Source: Bondarzewia mesenterica
Lineage: Eukaryota > Basidiomycota > Agaricomycetes > Russulales > Bondarzewiaceae
DNA length: 23,332 bases
NCBI GenBank assembly: GCA_004802705.1
Contig: SGPL01000516.1
Coordinates: 1-23,332 of the forward strand
Reading direction: 5' to 3'
Below, piece after piece: positions 1 through 10,045 of the stretch. Under the pieces are notes generated by a model, which saw nothing but the letters and a program-made list of their open reading frames with translations, was not told the DNA's origin and searched no databases. A program made the translations under genes and the position numbers. The first letter of the stretch is position 1. Each line of letters begins with the position of its first letter.

Positions 1-716
1 TCGGACGAGAGGGCAGCCCGTGGTGCTGTAGCCGGACACTCGAAATGCTCCGAACAGCGGAAATAACGGGTAAAAGGGGATGGAACTGAAACACCAGGTG
101 GGTGATAGCTTTCGAGAACGAAATGCTAGGCAATTGACGTGAACGGCGCGGTGCGAGAACGGTTAGCACAAGGTGAACGCCATCGGGAAGAATGACTTAC
201 ACGTGCGGAACGGTGCGGTTCAAGCGCACATGTTGAGGACGAGCGGCGTCTTGAGCCTCTCAGAGGGTGTCGACCGACTCGACAAACAGGTCTCGGGGGT
301 GCAGAGGCTGCGCGCGAGGGCGAGCGCTGCGAAAAACGAGGACAGGGGCGGAGGCGGGAGGAGAAAGGGGCAGCGAAAGCCGCTGCGACAGGTGCAGCGC
401 TCGTGCCANGTGGCATCCGCGAATCCCGCCGACAGGAGCCGATTCGCGCGGAAAACCGAGCGGCGAGTTCGGTCTTAGGCCCAAACCCACGTGGGCTGGT
501 GACGACGGACCGTGTATTGCATCGGTCACCCTTCTTTCCTTACGCGGAGGTCACCAGCGGGGTCACCTCCCCTATGTGGTACTGTGCCGTATACTTAATA
601 TTGAGCACTCGACGAGCCTCAAGCCTGACTGCAACCTGAATCATTCTCTCAATCTCACGTTCCGACATCATTGCAAAACCAATTATTTATTTTCTGCATT
701 GAACAGTCTCTCTAGC
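1..716. other. GC-rich stretch without a recognised gene, then upstream region of NDUFAF2
   Basis: Bases 1 to about 550 are GC- and purine-rich. All six frames give only short arginine/serine/glycine-rich translations with no domain I recognise and no splice chain that links them. An N lies at 409, inside a small inverted repeat (TGCCA, N, G, TGGCA). From about 570 the composition turns AT-rich, as expected for a promoter and 5' leader in front of the ATG at 717. I looked for rRNA signatures and for transposase or reverse transcriptase motifs and saw none. The left part could be the edge of a gene or repeat cut by the window end. Confidence 0.4.
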
Positions 717-1596
717 ATGTCAATATTCAATCGTATATGGCAGACATTGAAGCGTCCCGTAAGTACCTTGTCTTCCACAAAACGGAGAGTTGACCGACAT
801 TACTGATACTTCGTCACCGAAGACTCATTTCGTGGGTAAAGATCTTGAAGGTTGGCGACAATTTCAACCTTATAGTTTTGCACATCTTTCTCAATTTGGG
901 TATGCGCAAAGGAAATCGATTTTACGAATTTCCCAGTACTTCTAATGGTACGTACAACCTCATCTTGTGACTATGATTTTGACAGATCCTGAGCACCCAC
1001 CACGGATCTTTCAGACCTGAGACGGACCAAGCGTCGAGTTGAGTACAAGGGTCATGGGGATATGTGGACTTACGTGGGTAATGCGAAGCGTCTGCCAGGT
1101 GTGTTGTCGTGCACGACTTTTCCCGCTCCAAACCGACCGACATCATACCAGTGCAGTGGACAGCTTGGATGTCGCACACTCGTCAGGATCCCCCGTCCAT
1201 AGAGGTGCGTCCATGGTATCTTGATCTTCACAAATACTCGAACAAGGCACACAGGAGCTGCAAGCCGATCTCATGCGACAACAACGCGTGCTCCAGAAAG
1301 CTGCTATTATAGAAGCTCGTGATCGAGAAGAGCTCGAACGGATAGCTGCAGCTTCAGCACCACCTGCTGAGATTTCACCGTCTATCACAGCAAGTGCCTC
1401 AGCGGATACACCTTCACCGATAGACATTTCGCAACCCCAAGGATCATCTTCTGCGACGGCACGGACTAATGTCACAGATATCTCGCAGAAGCAGCATGAT
1501 GATGCTAGGTCAAAGGCCTCGGATTTGCCAATGCCGGGTCGTGACTCTGATTGGCAGCCAGAAGCATGGAACCCGCAAGCGGTGCGAAGAGGCTGA
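717..1596 (+). CDS. NDUFAF2: Mitochondrial complex I assembly factor NDUFAF2 / mimitin
   Basis: Six exons: 717-758, 823-850, 912-947, 1015-1098, 1152-1204 and 1255-1596, giving 194 residues. All five introns are GT..AG, 50-67 bases, and every phase closes. Seen: the family's conserved blocks in order, namely THFVGKDLEGNRFYEF near the start, RRTKRRVEYKGHGDMW in the middle, then LPVQWTAWMSHTRQDPP followed by EELQADLMRQQRVLQ. This is the NDUFA12/NDUFAF2 fold family. The basic N-terminus, the long helical region and the disordered Ser/Pro-rich tail (from about residue 110) fit the assembly factor rather than the structural subunit NDUFA12. Known role of the family: a chaperone that acts late in assembly of the peripheral arm of mitochondrial NADH:ubiquinone oxidoreductase. 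The start is the first ATG of exon 1 (MSIFNRIW), which matches the family's short N-terminal helix. The tail ends WQPEAWNPQAVRRG, a Trp/Pro motif I would expect to be kept among relatives. Confidence 0.9.
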
Positions 1597-2294
1597 TCGG
1601 TTCGGGATATGCAGTGTCTTTAGTAGGTGTCGAGCGTTCATCTGGTCAAGATCGCCTCAGTATACGAAATTTCTCCAGGCATGTGTCAGCATTGCGGTCA
1701 TGAATTGCGATGTTGCCTATCAGATTCTCACCCAAACAGCGGGAGCGGGACCAGAAAAATCCTGTGGCGTGAATGGATCCAACCAGCCCATGCTTTGAAC
1801 TTCTATCTTCCCGTTTATCTGAGGGATCAAATATCATCGAAACGCGGACTTCATCTTTTTTCACGGGATTGATCATATTCCACTATTCCTTGGTACTACG
1901 AAGGTGTATATGACAGGCGACAATAAGTCAACAAGCATGCTACTTTTTTCTAATAAGCCACCCCTGCGACCTTGTAGCTCAATGGTTAGCGCATACGATT
2001 GCAGTGACTTTACTCATATGTTCAACTCACGTCGGGATCTTTCTTTTCGCGTGCCGTGAGTACACATTCGATGCTCGAGAGCTACATAGCGAGTGCTCCA
2101 TGCTCTAAATATTTTTTCTATCTACCTCTTTGGCGAAATAAGACGACCGCCGACTTCAGCTACGGTTTGTGAAATGTCGTCTTACTGTAACTACTTATAG
2201 TTGTGAGTTGAATAAAACAGGTTACATAAGACGAAGGAAGATACATACGTGTAATTAGCTGCTGCTGCACTTGCTAAAGTCAACCACAACGTCG
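1597..2294. other. Intergenic region between NDUFAF2 and SWP1
   Basis: There is no supported protein gene here. Short open frames across 1600-1880 lack coding character and domain similarity. The stretch holds the 3' end of NDUFAF2, the tRNA-like element at 1968-2039 and an AT-rich region just upstream of SWP1. Confidence 0.5.
1968..2039 (+). other. tRNA-like sequence (tRNA pseudogene or SINE head)
   Basis: This is exactly 72 bases and folds in part like a tRNA. The acceptor arms GACCTTG and CGGGATC pair at 6 of 7 positions, counting G-U pairs. An A box (TAGCTCAATGG) and a D arm (GCTC/GCGC) are in place. The T arm reads ATATG-TTCAACT-CACGT, with 4 of 5 pairs and a B-box-like TTCAACTC. The anticodon stem (TACGA against GACTT) does not pair, so this is probably not a working tRNA. 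If the loop is read as TTGCAGT the triplet would be GCA (Cys-like). TTTCTTTT follows directly and could end pol III transcription. Either a decayed tRNA or the head of a tRNA-derived SINE fits. Confidence 0.45.
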
Positions 2295-3322
2295 ATGGGC
2301 TCATCCTTCTTTCTACTACCTCTCCTTTCTGCTTTGCTTGCGAATGCTGCCCAGCTGACTGTCCAATCGCCTCGGTTTACCGTCTCCTCCTCCGATGGCA
2401 CACAACTTCGTTCTGAGCCGTATGTGACACGTCTCTCTATGTCAATGCGACTGTCTGTTATTGAAAGTGACATTAGAATATCCCTTGTGCGGCAGCCAGA
2501 ACACCCGGTTGTCCTCAACGTCAGTGACATACTCAGGTTGACTTTCCAAGTCGTGGACAAAGATGAGGGCAAGGGTGTGCAGCCACACCAAACCTTCCTC
2601 CGGTTCTTCGATGAGTCTACGGGCGAGGAAGGCATCCAGCCGGTCAAAACCAGCCCTTCTGGCAAAGCTAAATTCGAACTTGTGTGTTCTCATCTTATTC
2701 ACGCTTCCTCGCGTTGACAACGTCTTAACTCCCGGTCCCATTTCCTTGTCTTCGCAGAAGATGGCGCGCCCGCCCAGCTCGTTTCCTCCTAGTGGAGACG
2801 CACCCCTCAAAGTCTCCCTCTTCCTGGGTTCATTCGTACATTCTCCTGAAAAAATCGATCTCTTCAACTTGATTGTCCCCCCGTCCCTCCCCGCTCCGCA
2901 GCACCCTGACGAACCGACTTTCCATCCCCTCCCTGAAATCCAGCATACGTTCAATCCGGAACCAAAGATGCCTCCTCGCTTGATCTCTGCTGTGTTTACT
3001 GCTCTGGTTCTTTCTCCTTGGGTTGTTCTTGTTGGCCTCGTACGTTCCTCATCCCTTTACTGTGCTTGAAGTTACCCAATGGCGATTTAATCTCCTCTTG
3101 CAGTGGTCAGCCGTTCGCCCCAAAGTGCCCCACCTCTTCTCCGCCAATATTTTCCCCTTCACTGCTTCGCTGGGCATGTTCGAAGGACTGCTTCTGTGGT
3201 ACTGGGTAGAACTTCGGCTCGGCCAGATTCTGCTGTACGGAGCATTTGCAGCTGTACTCACGGCACTCACGGGCAAACGCGCCCTTGCGAAGATTGGCGC
3301 ACGCAGATTAGGTCACAAGTGA
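2295..3322 (+). CDS. SWP1: Oligosaccharyltransferase subunit Swp1 / ribophorin II
   Basis: Three exons: 2295-2681, 2758-3039 and 3104-3322, giving 295 residues. Introns are 76 and 64 bases with GT..AG ends. The ATG at 2295 is chosen because it opens a clear signal peptide (MGSSFFLLPLLSALLANA); an in-frame upstream TTG is not a start. After a lumenal beta-rich part (residues about 20-190, including LVRQPEHPVVLNVSDILRLT and KVSLFLGSFVHSPEKIDLF) come three hydrophobic spans, around PRLISAVFTALVLSPW, ANIFPFTASLGMFEGLLLWY and QILLYGAFAAVLTAL, then a short basic tail. Length and layout match fungal Swp1. Known role: a non-catalytic subunit of the ER complex that moves Glc3Man9GlcNAc2 from dolichol to Asn of nascent proteins. 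It is convergent with the GH47 gene, with 190 bases between the stops. Confidence 0.92.
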
Positions 3323-3512
3323 ATTGATATAGTCGCGTGTGTTGTGTCGTCTGGTCATTATTTATGGTTTTGATCGCTGGAAGAGCTCGCGTCAAAACGA
3401 TGTGTCAAACAAAGAATATCTCGAATGAATAAGTATAAACCACGTCCTCGTACAGCTTGGTAACAAGAAATTCCACTCAAGCAGGTGACCCAGCAAAAAA
3501 AATCAAAGCATC

Positions 3513-5927
3513 CTAGAGCAACTTGGACAAATGTGAGTCGGGACTGACAGCTGGCAATGCGCCAGACTGCACGACAAACGGCTGCAAGGAGGACGTGGTG
3601 ATAATGCCAGTGCCGTAGCTCGATTTCGCTGGCGGCGCAATGAAAGGGTGTGCCTCGGTGTTGAACACGACTGCGAACGTATCAACAAAAACTTCCCGGA
3701 TAGAAATTCAAACAACTCACAGCCATCGAGACTGATGTGATTTGGGTCATCGAACGTCAAATATCTGCCATGCTCTCGCCTCAGTAACGGGTAAGAACAC
3801 AGTCGTGAGATACGCACAGATACTTCAATACCTCCGCGAACCAAAAGCTCTCTATATCGTCTATCTTGGTGGTGTTCACATTATTGACGTCGTTGATCCC
3901 TGCGTATCCCGTCGGAGTCTGCAAGAACCTCTGGAAGCTGGAGACGGCACTGGCAGCACGATCGAGGTACTCGGTATTGCCCGTCGCGCGCCACGCGTAG
4001 AAGTTGCTCTCGAGCACCTCGGGGCGGAGGATGTAGTCGGATGAAGTGATATAATATCCATGCTTAGCATAGAATGCCAGATCATCAGCAGTGGGAGCGC
4101 TTCCGCCAGTGAAGTTTCCTTCGGAGGAGATGAAGGCAAAGCCTTCCGGTCCGATACCGGTCCTGTCCAACGAAAGTAGAGACGCAAGATATCAGACTGA
4201 GCGGAAGAGACGGTCAAAGCAAGGAATCCCACTCACGCATCGCCAGCATAGGTGTTCCAGCACGCGTCATTGAGCGTCAAAGCGATGTTGACAATGGTAG
4301 CGTTGTTCGTCAATTTCCCGCCCATCAGCCAATTCCCAGCGTAGAAGCAGGCCAGGTGCGATCCTACAAATCGGATCTGACGGTTGTCGTCAAAGTCAGC
4401 TAAATACAGGTGATTTCCAACTGTCGAGGTCTGCAAAAAGGTCCGTAAGTGTTCTTAATTCCACGGGATGCTTGGAATGGGTAATAGTACATGCCTTGAG
4501 CAAAGTTTTGATAGAAGAGTCGACAGCAGTAAGCCAAGTGTTCGTGAATGTGTTATCATTCGTGTTGGTCAGGCGCGCGTATTTGATGAGATATTCAAAG
4601 TAACTGTCTGATCCGCCGCCCCATGTCTATAATGGAGCAATTGGTCAACGAAACGGGTAACAGGTTCGGGATATAAACGCACGACATAACCACCGACCGG
4701 ATCTCCTGAGGAAGGATCAATTCCTTGCGCAGGGAGCGAAGGAAGAGGGGCGGGCTGAATATTTTGCGTTCAAAAACATTATACCACAACGCAAAGCAAA
4801 TAATGAAAATCACTTACATTACTTGCCATAAGCCTCACAGAATCCTCCGTCAATTTCCGGTATGTATCATTGCCCGTATATATGCTAGTATGGACGAGCT
4901 TCAGTTGCAGATGTAGGCACGAGAACACGCGAATTCCTCACCTGAGACGGGACCATTCTAATGTGAGCTGAAATGATCGTTTTCATTCACCAAAGTGGTC
5001 CTATCAGATGTGAGAAGGGCTTACAGAGCCAGCCTCGGCAATATTCGACTAGACAGAATAGCTAATGGGCATCAAAACATTCTTAAGGAAAAGGCCAGCT
5101 CACGGTAGCAATGGTTGGTGAATTTGCCGAAAAATCGACATAACCAAAAGGCACTACGTTACCCTTTGAAAATATCTGAGCACGAGACTTTTTTACTCAT
5201 AGGAAGTGAAAACGCTCACCTGCGACCAACCTAGTGACAACCTGTCCGCCAACTCTTTAGCTTTCTCGACCAAGATTGCATGTTTCTTGCCGCTGAGCTC
5301 ATATGCGCTCAGTAGTCCTCCAACGTAGCGGATGGTGCTCTCAAAAATGCTGCATGCCGATTTAATTAGCTCAATAGCATGGCAATGTGCCGAGAGCGAG
5401 CAGACCTGACAGTGTCTGGTGTCTGCGACTGAGTAAAATTGATGTTTTGCGAGAAGTTTAATGCTTCATCGAAAAAGTTCTGACGGGAAGGTTCAGTTCA
5501 AAAGTTCAAGGGTAACTTGAATGCAAATCAACTCGCGTTGAATCCCATGATATACTATCATGCCATGATAAATATGAGTTGAGACAAGTGGACAAGTCCA
5601 AGAGTGACTAACCATGGTGCTCATGGCATCGACAATACTTGCACCCCAGCCATTCCGCCCATCAGAGAAGCTCTGACTGAGTGGTGAGAGATCATCGTGA
5701 CCAAAAGCAAATTTCCTGGAGGGAATTTAGATATTACTTCGCAGGAGCAAGTGATTTCGTGCCCACCTATACGCCTCGTAGCTGTCATTGAAAATAGATT
5801 TGACCACCTCGCGATGACCAGCAGCACTGGAGGGCAGTACTAGCCCTTGCTTCTGAATAAGCGCCCCCAACGCGTTTGGAGCACAGAATAAAGCTAGCGA
5901 GAGCACCTGAAAAATCTTGGACCTCAT
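3513..5927 (-). CDS. GH47 class I alpha-1,2-mannosidase, secretory
   Basis: Fifteen exons, read downward: 5767-5927, 5613-5715, 5537-5554, 5406-5479, 5220-5349, 5104-5175, 5025-5048, 4942-4967, 4818-4884, 4683-4754, 4495-4626, 4237-4430, 3818-4162, 3721-3764 and 3513-3670. They total 1620 bases, 539 residues, with every phase consistent. The start at 5927 opens a signal peptide ([14 protein letters not shown]); an earlier in-frame GTG is ignored. GH47 blocks seen in order: [99 protein letters not shown] and VFNTEAHPF. The Cys of HLACF and of DACWNTY are the usual conserved disulphide pair. Known reaction: removal of alpha-1,2-linked mannose from Man9GlcNAc2-type glycans with inversion, using Ca2+ held near the NTEAHP Thr. 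No transmembrane anchor follows the signal, so a secreted or lumenal enzyme is likely. Introns 3 and 11 are GC-AG. Exons of 18, 24 and 26 bases are unusually small. Confidence 0.93.
4489..4494 (-). other. GC donor of GH47 intron 11
   Basis: Exon 11 ends in CTC AAG, followed by gcatgt on the minus strand. Joining after AAG gives [21 protein letters not shown], the expected GH47 spacing. The GT four bases later would be out of frame. AAG|gcatgt also agrees with the usual strong exon-side AG of GC-AG introns. Confidence 0.75.
5532..5536 (-). other. GC donor of GH47 intron 3
   Basis: The 18-base exon 5537-5554 encodes YIMGFN. The next bases on the minus strand are gcgagt. Only a GC donor here joins in frame to NFFDEALNF in the next exon and keeps the family spacing. 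The nearby GT (three bases further on) gives an early stop after splicing. Confidence 0.7.
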
Positions 5928-6016
5928 AGTAATCCCTGATACGACCGTGCACAGTAGAAGGGGGAGGGGAAATTGAGAGATCGATAGCACCCAGCAGACA
6001 TAGCACGCTGACCCGG

Positions 6017-6023
6017 ATATATA
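6017..6023 (-). promoter_or_regulatory. TATA-like element upstream of the GH47 gene
   Basis: TATATAT on the minus strand lies about 90 bases before the ATG at 5927, the usual distance for a fungal core promoter element. The assignment is by sequence and position only. Confidence 0.4.
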
Positions 6024-6356
6024 ACGGACGGACGTAAGGGCCGCCTAACCCTATTCTTGTCAATGTCAGTACCACAATTCCAGAAAACCCGGGAGAACTG
6101 GGGGTGCCATCTGTCCTTCTTCGTGAGGGACAGACGCTTCCTCGCGATCAAGGCAAGACGAAGCAAGACGGGCCTGAAACGTGACTGGGACCGCTCCTGC
6201 CCAGCTGAAAACCGTATGTATGCACAAGTAGGGCTTTGATGCAGCTCGAGTGACACGAGGTTCACAGCCAAGTGATGAGACACAATTGGCGTTTTTGGCA
6301 GCTCGTGATACCATATCCCATACGCTATATCATGGTCTTCCTTGTATCAACGACGC

Positions 6357-6372
6357 GATGATGATGATGATG
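6357..6372. repeat. (GAT)n microsatellite
   Basis: Five tandem GAT units, then an extra G, in non-coding sequence between the GH47 and F-box genes. They would read as a short methionine run in one plus-strand frame, which I do not consider coding. Confidence 0.8.
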
Positions 6373-6882
6373 GCCGTAGTAACAGCTTGCAAATCAGAGA
6401 GGCCCGTAATCAGTATCATGTTGTCCGAAGACGCTGAGAAGCTCATCTCCCCTCGTGCGCGGCAAGACAGGATGGGCTGTGCTGTAAATAGTGCCTCTAT
6501 TTTAGGCTGAGTATCGACAGCGCACTAGTTCAATGAGCCAGATCCGGGCCATCGTCGGTGACAGTGGGCACGCCAGGGCACGCTTTGCTGTCTGAGAGTA
6601 CCAAAAAAAAGACCTTATCGCTTACTTGGAACAATGCAACGCCCAAAGAAGCCGATGTTCGACACGAGTATTGTACCCATATCGAAAGAAGCGATGGATC
6701 TCGCCACGTGAGCTCCTACCAACATGGGCTCTCGCCGCTTCACATAGTTGTCAAGTATATTCTGTATCGCTGATAAACGTTCAAACACCGATTTTGTAAG
6801 TAAGGAATACATCACTGTGAGAATGGGAGGAGCTTGGTGTGTTGCCAGACCCTGCTCACGATTTCTGTGCAGAGACTAAAGA

Positions 6883-9748
6883 TCATATAGAATGACTATA
6901 CTTGGAAGAAGTCCTCGTCACCCATTGCTTCAATTCCATGCCTTGGAGCACGAGGTCAATGAGAGGGCAAGCGTAGCATGACACGGCATCAATCACGTAC
7001 TTTTCTTTCAAATGCGAGATAAGACCGTCGAAGATGAATAGTCTCGGCTTCGCCGCCACGGTACGTGTGCCAGCTGCCCTTTTGGGCGTATGTGAGGTAT
7101 TCGCAAGGGTCTGTTCCTGCAGGGAGACCTGTTCCTGCAAAGGATCCTGCTCCTGTGGAGCCTGTTCCTGCACGGCGACCTTTTTTGGTGAAGGGACCAG
7201 TTCTTGGATGGGGACCTGCTCTTGTTGACGGACCGGTGTCTGCAGACAGTGTCGGCACCCAAAGTTCTTTGTAGAGCGCGTTTTCTTTTCCTGCTGACTG
7301 AAGCCAACAAGCTTCTTACGAGACCCGTGCGCATAAGGGTATTTCATCATAGAGTCCGCCTCTGCTGCGGTAATCAAATAAACTTGCATGGCATCGTGTC
7401 GTTTGCTATGGCCAGCCTATCCGGTGATAGTTTTAGCTAAGAATAGGCATTCTCGAAAAAACTATATGACAAAACGCACCAGCCTTCGACAGTCCATTGC
7501 GATAGGGGGATCACAAGACTTGCACAAAAAGCAAAGGCCCAGTGCAATGAGATTGTGACGGGCACTCGGATCCTCGTCGTTGATCCCAGCCAAGGCAAGC
7601 ACCTGGAACAGAACATCGACGCCCTACGAATCGACGAAAGAAAAATGAGATGTAAGGAGCGAAAACCATGAGGATCGCCAGCGCATCAACTACTATCTAA
7701 CACATACCTTTCGATCGGGTATGAAATTCTCAGCGCTCCAAACCTGATTCCTCTTCTGCTCCTTTGTTAGATTCGGGCACTCGTGCGCACACGCGCCACG
7801 GAAATCCAAAGACCCCGCCTCGACGTAGTCCCTGGGCACTGTGCCGCACTTCTTGCATATAAATCTTGCAGTCACCCGATCCACCGGATGCAGGACCTTT
7901 TTTTGACAAGTTTTGCCACACCGGGTACCCCAGCACCTTCGCCAGAGCTCCCCGAGCAGCTTCAACCCACTTCTTCACGTCGTCACGAATGAGATCCGCG
8001 ACCAACCCGGACTCCTTCAGTTCGGACTCAAGGCTGCTGGCATCTTTCGATTGAAGGAGTTTGATGACGGGCAGCCGACGGAACTCCAAAAGAGTAGGCA
8101 ATATGGCATGTGTCCCGGCGGATTTGATGCGCTGGTAATGTCGAGCGATGTCTGCGCGCCGAGTTTGGTCAGCATGCTCAGACAGCTGGCGTTTGCGCTT
8201 CTCGGTAATTTCAAAGACCTCAGAAGCGATACGTGTTCGAAGCAGCCGGAAATCTACGAGGGAACAGTACGTCGAGACAGGGTGATCGAGGCTAGAGTTG
8301 CTCACTGACCTCCCAGAGTTATTGCTTTTAGGCAGTTAGTTCGATAGCGATGCATAGAGCCATAGGTGGGCGTGTGAAGTAGGTTTTCGACATCCCAACC
8401 TTCTGTTTTGGCGAAACTTATGGCCCTATCGGCATTCAAGCAGCAAAACAAGAAAAAAAGTTAGCAAATAAATTCAGTCAGCTAGGCTCCTTTGACAGTC
8501 ACATACAAAAAATACGTACTGCTTGATATTTGCGCGCTTGTTCAACCTATATTCAGTTTCCCAACTTTGACGCCAAAGATATAAGTTTTTATAATACTAG
8601 CAATCACAGACTGTAGATGAGCAATGGTAGTCCGCGAGAAGAAATCAGGACATAGGACCCTACCAGCATCATGCGAGGTAAGCGCTGAACCTCAGCTGTA
8701 TAACGCTAAAAGCAAGATTAATAAAAACACAGAGCGAGATAGAAATCGATGCATGCTGTTAAAAAGTCGTATGCTGTTCCGCCCATCCTGATGATTCGAT
8801 TGTATTCGTTGATGAGGCCGTCCCAGTCGGATTTGCGACCTGCACCGGCCGAATTTCAGCCGAATTGAGATAGAAACACAGAAAATCTGTGGAATAGGCG
8901 AGAAGAAATCAATTCGACGTACATACAAATTCAGGTTGATGAGAGGAACTGATTCCATCTATCATAGGATTAGTACGAGGACACTCATGTGATACCTCTG
9001 CTGAGAGGATGCACGCACCGACCCAATCGTGTTCTTCCAAACGCGGTATGCATTGCATGATAAAGTCCCTGACAACAGAATAATGCGGCGCGCTGAGGAG
9101 AATGTCTCTACAAGATCCATGATTGTCAGTAGCAGTCAATTGCGGGAGCGATTTTTAAATATGCTCACCGAGCTGCAGTGTGTTGGCAGACAGGCTACAA
9201 GGCGAGAATTGTTGGTCAGTGATACGGATACTGCAGCAGACAAAGCCGCTCACGCTTCCACACAGTCGCAACCTCAGGGTAAACGAAGTATACATCCTCC
9301 GCGTGTAATTTTTGCATACCTTCCACAATAAGTGTCAATCACACAAGCTCCCAAGGGTCGCGTATTGAATGGCAATACACACCTCGCAGAAACCACCGTC
9401 GAAGACAAACGCCGCAAATGCAGGTTCGCTCCACCCAGGGGGAGGTGCCTGCAGCTGGCCCGATAGACATATTTTCCTTGCTGTCCTCCACACGAACGCG
9501 TTCGCTTTGTTGAGTAGTGTCGCGCACAGATGCTTGTTGCACCGCGCAACAGCGAGGACGTCCTTCGGAGATGCAACAAAACTGAGGATGAGCGACAATA
9601 GCTCTAAGGGTAGGCGGTCCAAGTATGAATCCAGCTGCGCGAAGACTCCTGCTACATTCGACGCGAGCTGGGAATCAGCCTCGACGACTGAAGTCTGACT
9701 TTGTCCAAGCCTGGGTTGTTTTCCTGAACAACGAGGCTTGGATGCCAT
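6883..9748 (-). CDS. F-box protein with Cys-rich zinc-binding-like segments; one frame break
   Basis: Twelve exons, read downward: 9383-9748, 9254-9319, 9169-9194, 9019-9107, 8923-8958, 8757-8839, 8664-8705, 8520-8596, 8310-8425, 7708-8253, 7480-7623 and 6883-7416. If one surplus base in exon 10 is ignored, about 707 residues result. The F-box is at residues about 43-90 (DRLPLELLSLILSFVASPKD, then AFVWRTARK). Next comes a Cys cluster (FCEVCKN...RLCGSPVC), as is common in basidiomycete F-box proteins, then a helical part (WDGLINEYNRIIRM; WETEYRLNKRANIKQ). Later come FICKKCG...GACAHEC and a C2H2-like LCFLCKSC...GHSKRHD. A Gln/Glu/Pro repeat precedes the C-terminus. Known role of F-box proteins: they bind Skp1 and bring substrates to SCF ubiquitin ligases; the substrate is unknown here. 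The frame break lies at 7898-7904. The exon 6/7 join uses a GC donor (8755-8756), which is inferred. The start ATG at 9748 is the only one ahead of the F-box. Confidence 0.8.
7111..7228 (-). repeat. Degenerate tandem repeat encoding Gln-Glu-Gln-x-Pro units
   Basis: In the last F-box exon, units of about 12-18 bases around CTGTTCCTGC (plus strand) recur with differences and encode QEQVP, QEQAP, QEQDP, QEQVS and QEQT on the minus strand. The frame is kept throughout, so it is a coding repeat, likely a flexible linker. Copy number may vary between strains. Confidence 0.7.
7898..7904 (-). other. Frame break in the F-box gene at a run of seven A (minus strand)
   Basis: Upstream the frame encodes ...KVLGYPVWQNLSKK. 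Downstream the family-like text VLHPVDRVTARFICKKCG is in another frame. One A fewer in the run would join them. Other readings: a 55-base intron with a poor gtggca donor, or a 40-base intron starting at gtgctg. Exon phases on both sides agree with a one-base surplus. Confidence 0.65.
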
Positions 9749-10045
9749 GGTTGATATATGAATTGAGGAACGTAGTATATGGGAAGCAAGTCTGTCAAGT
9801 GAAACTCTGCAGAGATTAAATAAGCTATGTAGGTAACAACCTGTAACAACGTACGGCCGGCGGGCAGAAAAGTCGGACTCGGACTCCTCGTGCTACCTCT
9901 CGCAGTCACACAATTGATGTCAATAAGGTCACTATATACTCGTCACTTTGTCACTGCATCATCCCGAAGCATCCCGACCACCGTCTGACACCCTCAAACC
10001 ACCCTGTTATTATACTGACAATTACAAAGGGCGGTGTATATATAC
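9749..10045 (-). promoter_or_regulatory. Spacer between SEC20 3' end and F-box start
   Basis: The 297 bases between two co-oriented genes must hold the SEC20 terminator and the F-box promoter. TATATA-type elements occur at 9932-9938 and 10037-10044 (minus strand). The first lies about 185 bases before the F-box ATG and is the better TATA candidate. Position and sequence are the only evidence. Confidence 0.35.

Larger units (their letters stand above)
5928..6882. other. Intergenic region, GH47 5' side and F-box 3' side
   Basis: No gene is supported over these 955 bases. The longest open frames on either strand (for example + 6250-6510) have no recognisable domain, run through the (GAT) repeat and show no splice links. 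The region holds the GH47 promoter and probably the 3' untranslated part of the F-box gene. Confidence 0.5.

Noticed and set aside
1..560. rRNA or transposon fragment at the left edge
   Set aside because: No rRNA signature, terminal repeats, or transposase or reverse transcriptase motifs could be seen.
5928..5990. Longer GH47 N-terminus starting at a GTG
   Set aside because: The ATG at 5927 begins a normal signal peptide; fungal nuclear genes do not normally start at GTG.
7034..7274. Cys-rich plus-strand frames over the QEQ repeat
   Set aside because: They are the reverse of the F-box coding repeat and lack start or splice context.
8254..8305. Continuation of the F-box frame upstream to a GTG with a plausible peptide
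   Set aside because: It is the translation of a 56-base intron (gtcagt ... tcgtag); splicing joins ...KAITLG to DFRLLRTRI in phase.
9320..9382. Unspliced reading FCEVCIAIQ after the F-box
   Set aside because: gtgtgt donor and aag acceptor give FCE-VCKNY in phase. The VC in the unspliced text is a coincidence.
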